This document shows positions 26,744-34,254 of a DNA stretch of 60,777 nt, in pieces. Below the pieces are notes generated by a model. The model saw only the letters and a program-made list of their open reading frames with translations. It was not told the origin of the DNA and ran no database searches. A program made the translations under genes and the position numbers. Numbering within the stretch: the first letter of the stretch is position 1; every line of letters begins with the position of its first letter. Origin of the DNA: Acidobacteriota bacterium (lineage in GTDB: Bacteria; Actinomycetota; Acidimicrobiia; Spongiisociales; UBA5794); assembly GCA_022562055.1 (NCBI GenBank), contig JADFQA010000020.1, forward strand, positions 1 through 60,777, written 5' to 3'.

Positions 26744-27187
26744 TCAGTGATCGGCGTGGTCTTCGCGTACCCATTCCGCTCCACCTGGCCAATGTTCCTT
26801 CTTCCAAATCGGGGCGCGACGTTTCAGCTCGTCGATGACGTAGCGTGCGGCTTCGAAAGATTCGGCACGGTGCGCTGACGAGACAGCAACAGCGACCGAC
26901 ACCTCTCGCACGCGCAATTCACCGAGCCGATGTGCAGCACAAATGCGCAGAATGTCCCACCGCTTGGTGGCTTCAACGAGAATCTCAGCGATCTTGTCTT
27001 CGACCACACCGGTGTACGCCTCGTACTCGAGATGGCTGACATCGGCTTTTCCGGGAGCATGGTTCCTCACGGTGCCAGAGAAAAGAACCGACGCTCCTGC
27101 CCGGTCGTCTTGGACCTCCTCAAGCATCGCCTGGAGATCGATCACATCGTTGCTCACCGCAACGTTTTGCGCTGAAATGGGGTCCAT
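26744..27187 (-). CDS. moaE: Molybdopterin synthase catalytic subunit MoaE
   Basis: A 147-residue protein with the MoaE core: ASVLFSGTVRNHAPGKADVSHLEYEAY, ICAAHRLGELRVREVSVAVAVSSAHR and ELKRRAPIWKKEHWPGGAEWV. The Lys of IWKKEHW is the usual active-site Lys. It transfers sulfur from MoaD thiocarboxylate to precursor Z to make molybdopterin. ATG at 27187 is preferred because GAGGA lies 8 nt upstream; a TTG 7 codons earlier is less likely. MoaD is not adjacent. A molybdoenzyme large subunit at the right edge of the window is a possible client. Confidence 0.93.
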   Translation of the reverse strand: MDPISAQNVAVSNDVIDLQAMLEEVQDDRAGASVLFSGTVRNHAPGKADVSHLEYEAYTGVVEDKIAEILVEATKRWDILRICAAHRLGELRVREVSVAVAVSSAHRAESFEAARYVIDELKRRAPIWKKEHWPGGAEWVREDHADH

Positions 27188-27203
27188 AGCTCTAATCCTC
27201 GGA

Positions 27204-27209
27204 TACAAT
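27204..27209 (+). promoter_or_regulatory. Candidate -10 of the HtrA operon
   Basis: TACAAT ends 10 nt before the ATG at 27220, giving a 5' leader of only a few bases, although an AGGTGGG stretch also precedes the start. Confidence 0.35.
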
Positions 27210-27219
27210 CAGGTGGGTT

Positions 27220-28827
27220 ATGAACAATACTTCTGATCCCGACGACACGACAGACGATACCCACGCAGCCGAAGCGCACACTGGGGATCAAGATGTCTCC
27301 CGTCTTCTCCCCGATGAACTCGGTGGTCAGGCTGCAGGGCCGCTTGACCCGGACCCGAAAACCTCGGAGGCCTCACTCCCACAAGATCGCCGCTTTGCGG
27401 AGCCAGCGGATTCAGACCCACCGCTTCCGCGGTCTCAGACGCCCCTGCCGGCAAACCTCGATCCCACATCGCCGCTCGGTAGCGTGCTGTTCGAGGAGGG
27501 AATCGCGCAACGCAGCATCGAATCGGACCGCGACGACGACATCGGCTCGCACTCTCTGCTCCCGGGTGTCTTTGGAGCGATTTCGCTCAGCCTACCATCG
27601 GATGACTCACCGGCGACTTCCACCGATCCGGTTTTTGCTCCTCGCGAGCCAGTTCCGGGAAGCGATCCTCGAACCACCTCTGCGCACGATGCTCGGTCGA
27701 CAAGACGCGACCCTCCGTCGCGCATAGCGCTGCTCGGCCTTACGCTGGTGGCGTCGATCTTGGGCGCCACTCTCATGCTTGGCGGTATTTGGGCTTTCGG
27801 CGGCTTTGACGATCCCACACCAGCGGTCGTAACGACTACATCTCAGACGCCAACGGCGTCAGCGTCTCCACTGCTCATCGCGACACCATCCTCCGGCCCA
27901 GCAGTAGAATCAGACCCTGTACGAGTCGGCAACAGGGTTGTGCCGTCAATCGTCCGGATAGAAGTAGGAACGATCGTTGACGGGTTCCTTGACCCCTTTG
28001 CATCCGGGTCGGGTGTCGTCATTTCAAGCGATGGATTCATCGTGACTAACAACCACGTCGTGAGAAATGCTCAAGACGTCCAGGTCATCTTCGACGATGG
28101 ACGGACCTTCAATGCAACGATCATCGGAACGGACCCGATCACGGACCTTGCGGTGTTGCGAATCGACGCAACTGGATTGACACCCATCCAGATCGGCCTG
28201 ACAAGCGAGCTTTCCATCGGCTCTGAAGCGATTGTTATCGGCAGTCCGCTGCGGTTGTCGGGTGGGCCGTCGCTGACGGTCGGTGTGATCTCGGCTTTTG
28301 ATCGCCAGGTCAATACCGAATCGAGCACACTCTTTGGCATGCTGCAGACTGATGCGGCGATCAACCCGGGGTCGTCAGGTGGAGCGCTTGTCAATGGCGA
28401 CGGCCAACTGATCGGGATCGTGACGGCAATTGCTGTCAGTAATGCGGGACCAGAAGGCATCGGATTTGCCACACCGGTTGAAGTCGTCGTTCGTATAACG
28501 AACGAAATCCGCCAAACCGGAGATGTCCGCCATGCGTTTCTCGGCATCAGCGGGATCAGCGAACTCAGCGAACAGGCCGACGGTTCGGTGCTCCCCATCG
28601 GGGCACGCGTAGCCGAGTTGGTCGCCGGTGGTGCGGCCGAGCTTGCCGGCGTCGAAGTCAGCGACATCATCATCTCGGTTGACGGCACGCCTCGCTCGAC
28701 CATGGACGCCCTCATCAGCGGGCTACGCTTGTATGTGGTTGGTGACGAAATCAATCTCGTGGTCCTCAGAGACGGCGAAGAGCTGAGCATCTCAGTGACA
28801 TTGGGAGAGCGACCGGACGACTCGTGA
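27220..28827 (+). CDS. HtrA/DegP-type membrane-anchored serine protease
   Basis: A 535-residue protein. Residues 1-165 are a disordered, Asp/Pro-rich cytoplasmic region. One TM helix follows (about 169-192, ALLGLTLVASILGATLMLGG), then a Thr/Ser-rich linker. The trypsin-like domain has catalytic His279 (VTNNHVV), Asp309 (ITDLAVLR) and Ser386 (NPGSSGGAL). A PDZ domain lies at about 440-530. This is the usual actinobacterial HtrA layout with the protease outside the membrane, where it removes damaged envelope proteins. Its stop overlaps the GTG start of the next gene (GTGA), so the pair is coupled. In mycobacteria htrA belongs to the sigE locus; here it is 4.6 kb from a similar sigma cluster. 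Confidence 0.9.
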   Translation: MNNTSDPDDTTDDTHAAEAHTGDQDVSRLLPDELGGQAAGPLDPDPKTSEASLPQDRRFAEPADSDPPLPRSQTPLPANLDPTSPLGSVLFEEGIAQRSIESDRDDDIGSHSLLPGVFGAISLSLPSDDSPATSTDPVFAPREPVPGSDPRTTSAHDARSTRRDPPSRIALLGLTLVASILGATLMLGGIWAFGGFDDPTPAVVTTTSQTPTASASPLLIATPSSGPAVESDPVRVGNRVVPSIVRIEVGTIVDGFLDPFASGSGVVISSDGFIVTNNHVVRNAQDVQVIFDDGRTFNATIIGTDPITDLAVLRIDATGLTPIQIGLTSELSIGSEAIVIGSPLRLSGGPSLTVGVISAFDRQVNTESSTLFGMLQTDAAINPGSSGGALVNGDGQLIGIVTAIAVSNAGPEGIGFATPVEVVVRITNEIRQTGDVRHAFLGISGISELSEQADGSVLPIGARVAELVAGGAAELAGVEVSDIIISVDGTPRSTMDALISGLRLYVVGDEINLVVLRDGEELSISVTLGERPDDS

Positions 28828-29909
28828 GCGACAGCATATTCGACAAGCTATTCGAACTTTTCCAGTCATCGGGTCCGGTGAACTGGAAGCTCGGCGGCGA
28901 GGTAATGCGAAGTATTGTCGGTGACCCTGACCCGATCGAGCCGCGCGTCACCGAGGAGTACCTCGACCTCGCCGGTGCGGCCGAACTCAAGATTCAAGGT
29001 ACCGGGCTGCTTTCTTCTGTCTCGTCCGATCGCATCCAGCCCGTAGACCGCAAGACCTGGGCCGAGCTCAACGAGCGCTCGTTTGAATGGTTCATCCTCC
29101 CCCTTGCGAACCAAATGACGGCCATGGGGGATGGGCCGATGAGCGGCCTCATGGGTTCGCTTGCACCTGCCCTGGCGGGCATGCAATCGGGCACCATGGT
29201 TGGATTCATGTCGCATCGAGTTCTCGGACAATTCGACACCGGGCTCCCGGCACTCGGGCAACAGAACGCGATCCTCGTGATCCCAGCAATCGAAAGCTTC
29301 GCAACCGACAACGGGCTGGACGCCCACGATGTCCGTTTTTGGGCGGCGCTTCGCGCCGTTGCCTACCGATCGCTGCTCAACCGCCCGGGTATTGAAGATC
29401 TCATTGCAGAAATAGTGGTTGCGTTCTTGGAAACCGTTGAGTTCGACATGTCGCGACTCACTGGCGGAACCTCGGACGCCGGCTCCATGGATCTCGAAAG
29501 CCTCCTCTCGGGCGACGGGGGGATCGGTCAACTCCTCAACGCCTCCCATGACGCGCAGAAGCTGAAGAAAGTCCAAGGACTACTCGCAACTCTCGAAGGT
29601 TTCGTTGACGTGGTTGTCGAGGCGGCGGCATCCGACATGCTCAGATCACTTGATGACATCGTCGCCGCCCACACCGCGAGACGCGCCGAGCCGGGACAGG
29701 CCGACGACGGCGTCGGTGCGATCATCGGTCTCCGCTTCGACCGCAATCTCGCTAGTGACGCGAGCCATCTAGTCCGCGAGCTTGTTGACAAGTGGGGCGT
29801 AGAGTCACTCAACCAGCTTTGGTCTTCGGCTGAGACGGTTCCAACCGCCGATGAACTCACCGACCCTGTGGGGTGGGTGGCGCGCAACTACCTTCCCGAC
29901 CTCGACTAG
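28824..29909 (+). CDS. DUF2342-like protein with degenerate zinc-peptidase motif
   Basis: A 361-residue protein with the domain organisation of the actinobacterial DUF2342 zinc-dependent metalloprotease family: an N-terminal helical region, FILPLANQMTAMG, GMQSGTMVGFMSHRVLGQFD, and a C-terminal ATLEGFVDVVVEAA. In typical members the metal-binding helix reads HExxH. The corresponding helix here is FWAALRAVAYRSLLNRPG, in which both His and the Glu are missing. Zinc-dependent catalysis is therefore not expected. It could be a scaffold or pseudoprotease. Coupling to the HtrA gene by a GTGA overlap suggests a joint role in envelope protein quality control. The start is GTG at 28824. Confidence 0.75.
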   Translation: MSDSIFDKLFELFQSSGPVNWKLGGEVMRSIVGDPDPIEPRVTEEYLDLAGAAELKIQGTGLLSSVSSDRIQPVDRKTWAELNERSFEWFILPLANQMTAMGDGPMSGLMGSLAPALAGMQSGTMVGFMSHRVLGQFDTGLPALGQQNAILVIPAIESFATDNGLDAHDVRFWAALRAVAYRSLLNRPGIEDLIAEIVVAFLETVEFDMSRLTGGTSDAGSMDLESLLSGDGGIGQLLNASHDAQKLKKVQGLLATLEGFVDVVVEAAASDMLRSLDDIVAAHTARRAEPGQADDGVGAIIGLRFDRNLASDASHLVRELVDKWGVESLNQLWSSAETVPTADELTDPVGWVARNYLPDLD

Positions 29910-30054
29910 GGAACCGTCAGAAGATCGACTCCCTGCGGGTTCGCCGAACGAAACGAGTGTGGGGCAGACAGGTGCACAGACACTCCGGTTTTCAGCTTCA
30001 GGACTCCGGAGTACCATTCGTGGGACATTCCCCTAACCGAGAGAGGCGCGATCC

Positions 30055-30513
30055 ATGGCGACAACAGTTGGTGCAGCCGCACCCTCCTTCACCCTCACCG
30101 CTCCAGACAAGTCTGAGGTAAGGCTCAGCGACTTCAGAGGCAAGAACACACTTGTCGTCTTCATTCCGTTTGCGTTCTCGGGTATCTGTACCGGCGAGCT
30201 CTGCACCATTCGTGACAGCCTCGCGGCCCTCAACGATCTCGACACACAAGTCGTCGTGATTACGTGCGACTCGTTTTTCACCAACGGCGCCTGGAGCGAG
30301 AAGAACGAGTTCACGTTCCCTGTCCTTTCTGACTACTGGCCACACGGAGTGGTCAGCAAAGAGTACGGGGTGTTCAACGAAGACGCCGGCGTTGCAAACC
30401 GGTACACATTCATTCTTGATGCTGACGGGATCGTCCGCGAGATCGTAAACACTGACTCGCTCGGCGAACGACGCGAGTTCGCTCTCTACACTGAGGCCCT
30501 CGCCAAGCTCTAA
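30055..30513 (+). CDS. AhpE-type peroxiredoxin
   Basis: A 152-residue thioredoxin-fold peroxidase. The peroxidatic Cys is in the block PFAFSGICTGELC, the AhpE/BCP-like P-x3-S/T-x2-C pattern; a second Cys lies three residues on, and another in VITCDSF. It reduces hydroperoxides, probably recycled by mycothiol/mycoredoxin or thioredoxin in this phylum. GAGAGGCG lies upstream of the ATG, and TACCAT (30011-30016) may be the -10. It is probably a single-gene unit; the palindromic element at 30533 starts 19 nt after the stop. Confidence 0.88.
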   Translation: MATTVGAAAPSFTLTAPDKSEVRLSDFRGKNTLVVFIPFAFSGICTGELCTIRDSLAALNDLDTQVVVITCDSFFTNGAWSEKNEFTFPVLSDYWPHGVVSKEYGVFNEDAGVANRYTFILDADGIVREIVNTDSLGERREFALYTEALAKL

Positions 30514-30532
30514 GCACGTCAACACGCGCCTT

Positions 30533-30578
30533 CCGCACGATTGGCGTCCAACTCGGCAAGCGCGGGATTGGACGCCAA
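30533..30578. repeat. Palindromic repeat element, related to the one in purH
   Basis: The core arms are TTGGCGTCCAA (30541-30551) and TTGGACGCCAA (30568-30578), separated by 16 nt. The flank CCGCACGATTGG (30533-30544) and the segment GATTGGACGCCA (30566-30577) both recur exactly in the purH palindrome (47992-48003 and 47998-48009). Shared 12-mers together with the same palindromic design suggest one repeat family. It could also act as the peroxiredoxin gene terminator, but has no U-tract. Confidence 0.6.
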
Positions 30579-30661
30579 GTTCGCGACGGGGTGGTCCATC
30601 CTGCGCTTTCCTGGGCACGCCGGGCCGACAAAGCTAGCCTTGACCACGGAAAGGACCCTGA

Positions 30662-31855
30662 ATGGATTTCGGATTTAGCGAACGCTGCGAGGGATTCCGC
30701 GAGGAGTTGCTTGCGTTCATGGACGACCACGTGTATGGGGCTGAGAAGGCGAACTTCGCCGAGATGGCGGCGGAAGATCCGTACTCGGGGACTTCTGTCG
30801 TTTCGGCCATCAAAGAGAAGGCTAAAACGCAAGGACTATGGAACCTCTTCCTCCCCGACGACAAGTGGGGTCCAGGCCTCTCGAACGTCGACTACGCACC
30901 ACTTGCCGAGATCATGGGGCGATCAATCGAGATCGCACCTGAAGCGACAAACTGCGCTGCGCCCGACACCGGCAATATGGAGGTCTTGACCCATTTTGGC
31001 ACCGAGGCACAGCAGCAGGAATGGCTGATGCCCCTGCTCGCTGGTGAGATTCGGTCAGCCTTTTCAATGACCGAGCCAAGGGTCGCGAGCAGCGATCCGC
31101 GCAACCTTGAAACCACGATCGTTGCCGACGGCGACGACTTCGTCGTCAACGGGCTCAAGTGGTGGATCACCGGCGCCGCGGCAACGGATTGCAAAATCTC
31201 GATCGTGATGGGAGTCACGAACGTAGACGCACCACCAAAACAGCGTTACTCAATGATCCTCGTCCCGATGGACGCAGATGGCATGAAGATCGAGCGCACC
31301 ATGCCGGTGTTCGGTTTCGCAGAACGAGGCGGCCACTGCGAGATTTCCTACAACAACGTCCGGGTCTCCAAGACGAACATCATCGGCGAGCCCGGGACGG
31401 GCTATCAGATCGCCCAGGCCCGACTCGGCCCCGGGAGAATCCACCACTGCATGCGCGTTATCGGGGTTGCGGAGCGGGCGTTAGACATGATGAAGGAGCG
31501 TGTGAAATCACGGACCGCGTTCGGCGGGCCGCTGTCCGAAAACGCGGTCATCCAAGAATGGATTGCAGAGTCGCGGATGCGGATCGACCAGGCTCGTCTC
31601 CTTGTCATGCGCGCGGCGTGGAGAATCGACACGATGGGCAACCGGTCGGCACGGGTCGACGTGTCCGCTATCAAAGTCGTGGCCCCGAACGCGGCGCTTT
31701 GGGTCATCGACAAGGCAATTCAGGCACACGGGGGTGCCGGCATCGGCGACGACTTCGGACTGTCGCGTATGTACGCGTTTGCTCGCGCGCTGCGTATCGC
31801 CGACGGCCCCGACGAAGTACACCGAATGGTTGTCGCACGCAGCGAACTTCGATAG
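30662..31855 (+). CDS. Acyl-CoA dehydrogenase
   Basis: A 397-residue FAD-dependent acyl-CoA dehydrogenase. Landmarks: AFSMTEPRVASSDPRN at the FAD/substrate loop, FVVNGLKWWITGAA, GPGRIHHCMRVIGVAERALDMM, RTAFGGPLSENAVIQEWIAESRM and the C-terminal IQAHGGAGIGDDFGLSRMYAFARALRIADGPDEVH. The usual catalytic Glu position before GPDEVH needs alignment to confirm. Its length and the long N-terminal helix resemble the ACAD10/11-like or FadE-type subgroup acting on longer or branched substrates. GGAAAGGA precedes the ATG. It probably feeds the beta-oxidation genes seen elsewhere in the window. Confidence 0.88.
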   Translation: MDFGFSERCEGFREELLAFMDDHVYGAEKANFAEMAAEDPYSGTSVVSAIKEKAKTQGLWNLFLPDDKWGPGLSNVDYAPLAEIMGRSIEIAPEATNCAAPDTGNMEVLTHFGTEAQQQEWLMPLLAGEIRSAFSMTEPRVASSDPRNLETTIVADGDDFVVNGLKWWITGAAATDCKISIVMGVTNVDAPPKQRYSMILVPMDADGMKIERTMPVFGFAERGGHCEISYNNVRVSKTNIIGEPGTGYQIAQARLGPGRIHHCMRVIGVAERALDMMKERVKSRTAFGGPLSENAVIQEWIAESRMRIDQARLLVMRAAWRIDTMGNRSARVDVSAIKVVAPNAALWVIDKAIQAHGGAGIGDDFGLSRMYAFARALRIADGPDEVHRMVVARSELR

Positions 31856-31885
31856 CGATTGGCTTTTGGCCGCAGCCGGGTAGGG

Positions 31886-32812
31886 TCAACCGAAGATTCT
31901 GCGCCACCAGCGCGAAAGCATGTTGCGATATGTTGGCCGGGGCAGCTCCGCAAGCACAGCCTCTAAGTGGTCCGGCGGCAAGTCGCCCACCAGAACATAG
32001 GTTGATCCGCCTGACACCCACGAAACTGAAACCGCGGTCGGTGTTGCAGAGCGACTGTATCTCGCCAATCCGATCTCAACCTCGCTAGCACCCTGAAACT
32101 CGCTCAGGGCAACGTCTCCGTCGAGTTCGAACACGGAAAACGAAAATAATCCATCGGTGTAAAACACCTGCTGGGCACCGCCGACAGCCTCGTAGACATC
32201 GGCAATCGCATAACCGGCAGCGGTTTCGGGCAGCGCGTTCGAGTCAAGCGTTGCGGCCATCACAACATCGTATGCGCCGGCACCTACGAGTTCCTCGTAG
32301 AGACGCATGTTCGAACGGCCAAACGACACCATCGTCGAAGACCGGAATAAGTTCCCATCACCATCGAAAATCCTTGTGGAAAGCGGGGCCCCGGTTGCCT
32401 TGTCGTACTGGATGGTGCAACGCAGCAAGTCGCCTTCGCGCACCTCAATGACCTGAGTAGCGCGGCCCAACATTGAATCTCCTGCCAACGACCGGATCTG
32501 GTAGCGATCCGACAGCGCCACCGTCGACCATCCGGCAAGAGCCACACCACCACCGTCAGCGCGTGTCACCGACCCTTCGCCGACTACAAGCCAGGATCCG
32601 CCAGCCGACACGAACTCCATGGTGCCAATGTGCTCGATCTCGTAAATACCGGCAGACGCCACGCCATCCCAAGTGCTAACAACAATTCGAACACCGCTGT
32701 AAACCGCCGCATCGGCCCGATCGCCGTACTCCTGATCGTCGGCAACCGAGGGCGAAACGATCGAGATCGAGAGGAGACCAACAGCAAGAGCCAGACCAAC
32801 CTGACGAAACAT
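31886..32812 (-). CDS. MucB/RseB-like sigma-factor regulatory protein
   Basis: A 308-residue exported protein with signal MFRQVGLALAVGLLSISIVSPSVA. The body resembles the MucB/RseB LolA-like domain: YSGVRIVVSTWDGVAS, CTIQYDKATGAPLSTRIFDGDGNLFRSS, and a C-terminal domain FSVFELDGDVALSEFQGA ... TAVSVSWVSGGSTYVLVGDLP. RseB protects the anti-sigma factor from cleavage and senses lipids or mislocalised proteins. The ATG at 32812 overlaps the anti-sigma stop as TGATG, which fits a sigma/anti-sigma/co-regulator operon. The product sits outside the membrane, where it would bind the anti-sigma periplasmic tail. Confidence 0.8.
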   Translation of the reverse strand: MFRQVGLALAVGLLSISIVSPSVADDQEYGDRADAAVYSGVRIVVSTWDGVASAGIYEIEHIGTMEFVSAGGSWLVVGEGSVTRADGGGVALAGWSTVALSDRYQIRSLAGDSMLGRATQVIEVREGDLLRCTIQYDKATGAPLSTRIFDGDGNLFRSSTMVSFGRSNMRLYEELVGAGAYDVVMAATLDSNALPETAAGYAIADVYEAVGGAQQVFYTDGLFSFSVFELDGDVALSEFQGASEVEIGLARYSRSATPTAVSVSWVSGGSTYVLVGDLPPDHLEAVLAELPRPTYRNMLSRWWRRIFG

Positions 32813-33435
32813 CACGGACTGCTCACCGAAACGAATGTTGCTCCTGATGGGAGCAGCGAAAGCGGCGACTGTACGGAGTCTCGGGCGCCGTGCTGCACAA
32901 GGAATGAATCGAGATTTACCGTAGGTCCCTGCGGAGAAGACGTTGAGAATGATACGAAAGCTACGAACGCCGCCGCAGCAGCGCCTGCCGCCAGCCATGA
33001 CATTCGACGCCGCGAGATCGGAACTACAACACCGACATCGCCGTCCGTCGCCTGATGCAACACGGGATCAAGGCGAGGGAGAGCCCTGATCGCGATGCGG
33101 GCGCCGTCCATCTCGTACAGCTCGTTGCGACATTCAGCACAAAGCACCATGTGGGCGAACACAACCGGCTGCTCAGCAGTCGGAAGTTCGCCATCGAGAT
33201 ACGCGGACAATTCCGCCTTGTAGTGAATGTCGGGGAGGGCACGGTCAGGGACTTCGAGTCGCGGCATGGTACGCAACATCGTCCGAGCCTCACGAAGCTC
33301 ATGGAATTCAGCAATGCAGTCAAGGCAGGTATCGAGGTGTGACACCACTGCCTCAAGCTCGTTGTTGGAAAGTTCGGCATCGAGGTACGCCGAGAGCAAC
33401 TCGCCCACGGTGCAAGCGTGCACTACATCGGCCAT
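32812..33435 (-). CDS. Anti-sigma factor with two zinc-finger (ZAS) domains
   Basis: A 207-residue single-pass membrane protein. Two zf-HC2/ZAS modules occur in tandem: the first ends HLDTCLDC (about residue 33), the second HMVLCAEC (about residue 95), each with the H-x3-C-x2-C zinc pattern and each preceded by an LSAYLDxEL helix. A TM helix (MSWLAAGAAAAAFVAFVSF) lies near residue 145, followed by a short outside tail. It would sequester the ECF sigma factor encoded just upstream, with which it overlaps by 13 nt. Most ZAS anti-sigma factors have one zinc finger; the duplication here is unusual. Confidence 0.88.
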   Translation of the reverse strand: MADVVHACTVGELLSAYLDAELSNNELEAVVSHLDTCLDCIAEFHELREARTMLRTMPRLEVPDRALPDIHYKAELSAYLDGELPTAEQPVVFAHMVLCAECRNELYEMDGARIAIRALPRLDPVLHQATDGDVGVVVPISRRRMSWLAAGAAAAAFVAFVSFSTSSPQGPTVNLDSFLVQHGARDSVQSPLSLLPSGATFVSVSSP

Positions 33436-33932
33436 GTCAGCAGCCCTCGCAACATCTTGCGGCCGCGGTGGATGCGGCTGCGGACGGTACCGACGGGGAT
33501 GTCAACCGCGTCAGAAATCTCGTCATAAGACAGACCGACAACGTCGCACAGAACGACACACTCCCTGAAGTCCATGGGGAGTTTGAGGAGTGCTGATTGC
33601 ACGTCCTCTGACAGGCGGACCGACGAAAGAACTTCGTCGGGTGATGGGCTGGAAACACCGATACCCCGGTCGTCATCTCGCAAGGGGATTGTAGGCCGGC
33701 GTTTCTGTTTGCGGATATTGTCGAGAAAGACGTTACGGGTGATACGCCAGAGCCAACCCTCAAACGATCCAGGGGTGTATCGCTCGAGGCCTGTGCGGAC
33801 GCGGAGAAGGACCTCTTGGACGAGGTCCGCCGAGTCATCGGGGTTGCCGGTGAGCCGGTACGCATAGTTGTAGATCTTCCGCCCATAGCGACGCGCTACG
33901 TCTTCCCAGTTGGGTACGAGTTCTTCAGCCAT
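33423..33932 (-). CDS. ECF RNA polymerase sigma factor (SigE/RpoE-like)
   Basis: A 169-residue ECF sigma factor. Region 2: YNYAYRLTGNPDDSADLVQEVLLRV, with FEGWLWRITRNVFLDNIRKQKRR as 2.3-2.4. Region 4: LPMDFRECVVLCDVVGLSYDEISDAVDIPVGTVRSRIHRGRKML. It directs transcription of an envelope stress regulon, most likely including itself: a GGAAC-N17-CGTT promoter lies directly upstream. The gene order sigma, anti-sigma, RseB-like with tatA on the other side resembles the mycobacterial sigE-rseA-htrA-tatB region. Confidence 0.93.
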   Translation of the reverse strand: MAEELVPNWEDVARRYGRKIYNYAYRLTGNPDDSADLVQEVLLRVRTGLERYTPGSFEGWLWRITRNVFLDNIRKQKRRPTIPLRDDDRGIGVSSPSPDEVLSSVRLSEDVQSALLKLPMDFRECVVLCDVVGLSYDEISDAVDIPVGTVRSRIHRGRKMLRGLLTWPM

Positions 33933-33957
33933 GTCTTCCCCGATTCTCCACCTAGCT

Positions 33958-33983
33958 AACGCTGATGGGTTCGGTTCGGTTCC
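33958..33983 (-). promoter_or_regulatory. ECF-type promoter of the sigma operon (autoregulation)
   Basis: On the minus strand GGAAC (33979-33983) is separated by 17 nt from CGTT (33958-33961). This matches the -35/-10 consensus used by SigE/SigH/RpoE-type sigma factors. The predicted start point is about 20 nt before the sigma ATG at 33932. Confidence 0.65.
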
Positions 33984-34032
33984 CGGGCGGGACTGTTCGG
34001 TCGCTGGTCAAGGAATAGCGCCCTTCGGCGGT

Positions 34033-34200
34033 CTACTCCTTCTCAGCAGGCTCCTCTTCAGCGCCTTCCTCAAGTCCCTTTTTGAACTCAGAGGCGGAAG
34101 CGCCGAGTGACCGTGCGAGCTTTGGCAGCTTGGTTGCACCGAACAGAACCACGACGATCAGAAGGATCCAGATGAAGTCGCTACCGGCGAGGTTACTCAT
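34033..34200 (-). CDS. tatA: Twin-arginine translocase subunit TatA
   Basis: A 55-residue protein: one N-terminal TM helix (DFIWILLIVVVLFGATKLP) and then the amphipathic helix LARSLGASASEFKKGLEEG and an acidic tail. The FGxxKLP hinge and the EFKKGL block are diagnostic of TatA/TatE. TatA oligomers form the conduit for folded Tat substrates; one such substrate, the Rieske protein at 59973, is in this window. AAGGAG lies 9-10 nt before the ATG. The gene is too small to appear among the longer open frames, and it lies 100 nt upstream of the sigma gene on the same strand. Confidence 0.92.
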   Translation of the reverse strand: MSNLAGSDFIWILLIVVVLFGATKLPKLARSLGASASEFKKGLEEGAEEEPAEKE

Positions 34201-34254
34201 TATCGATTTTCTCCTTGGCAGTCATGGACGATTCTACCCCCACGTGGGGTTTGT

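Noticed and set aside
32813-32998. N-terminal extension of the RseB-like protein
   Set aside because: It lies inside the anti-sigma gene. The TGATG overlap start gives a proper signal peptide.
34201-34231. Ten-codon open frame (MTAKEKIDNE) overlapping the tatA start
   Set aside because: Probably chance; it contains the tatA ribosome site and shows no attenuation-type codon bias.
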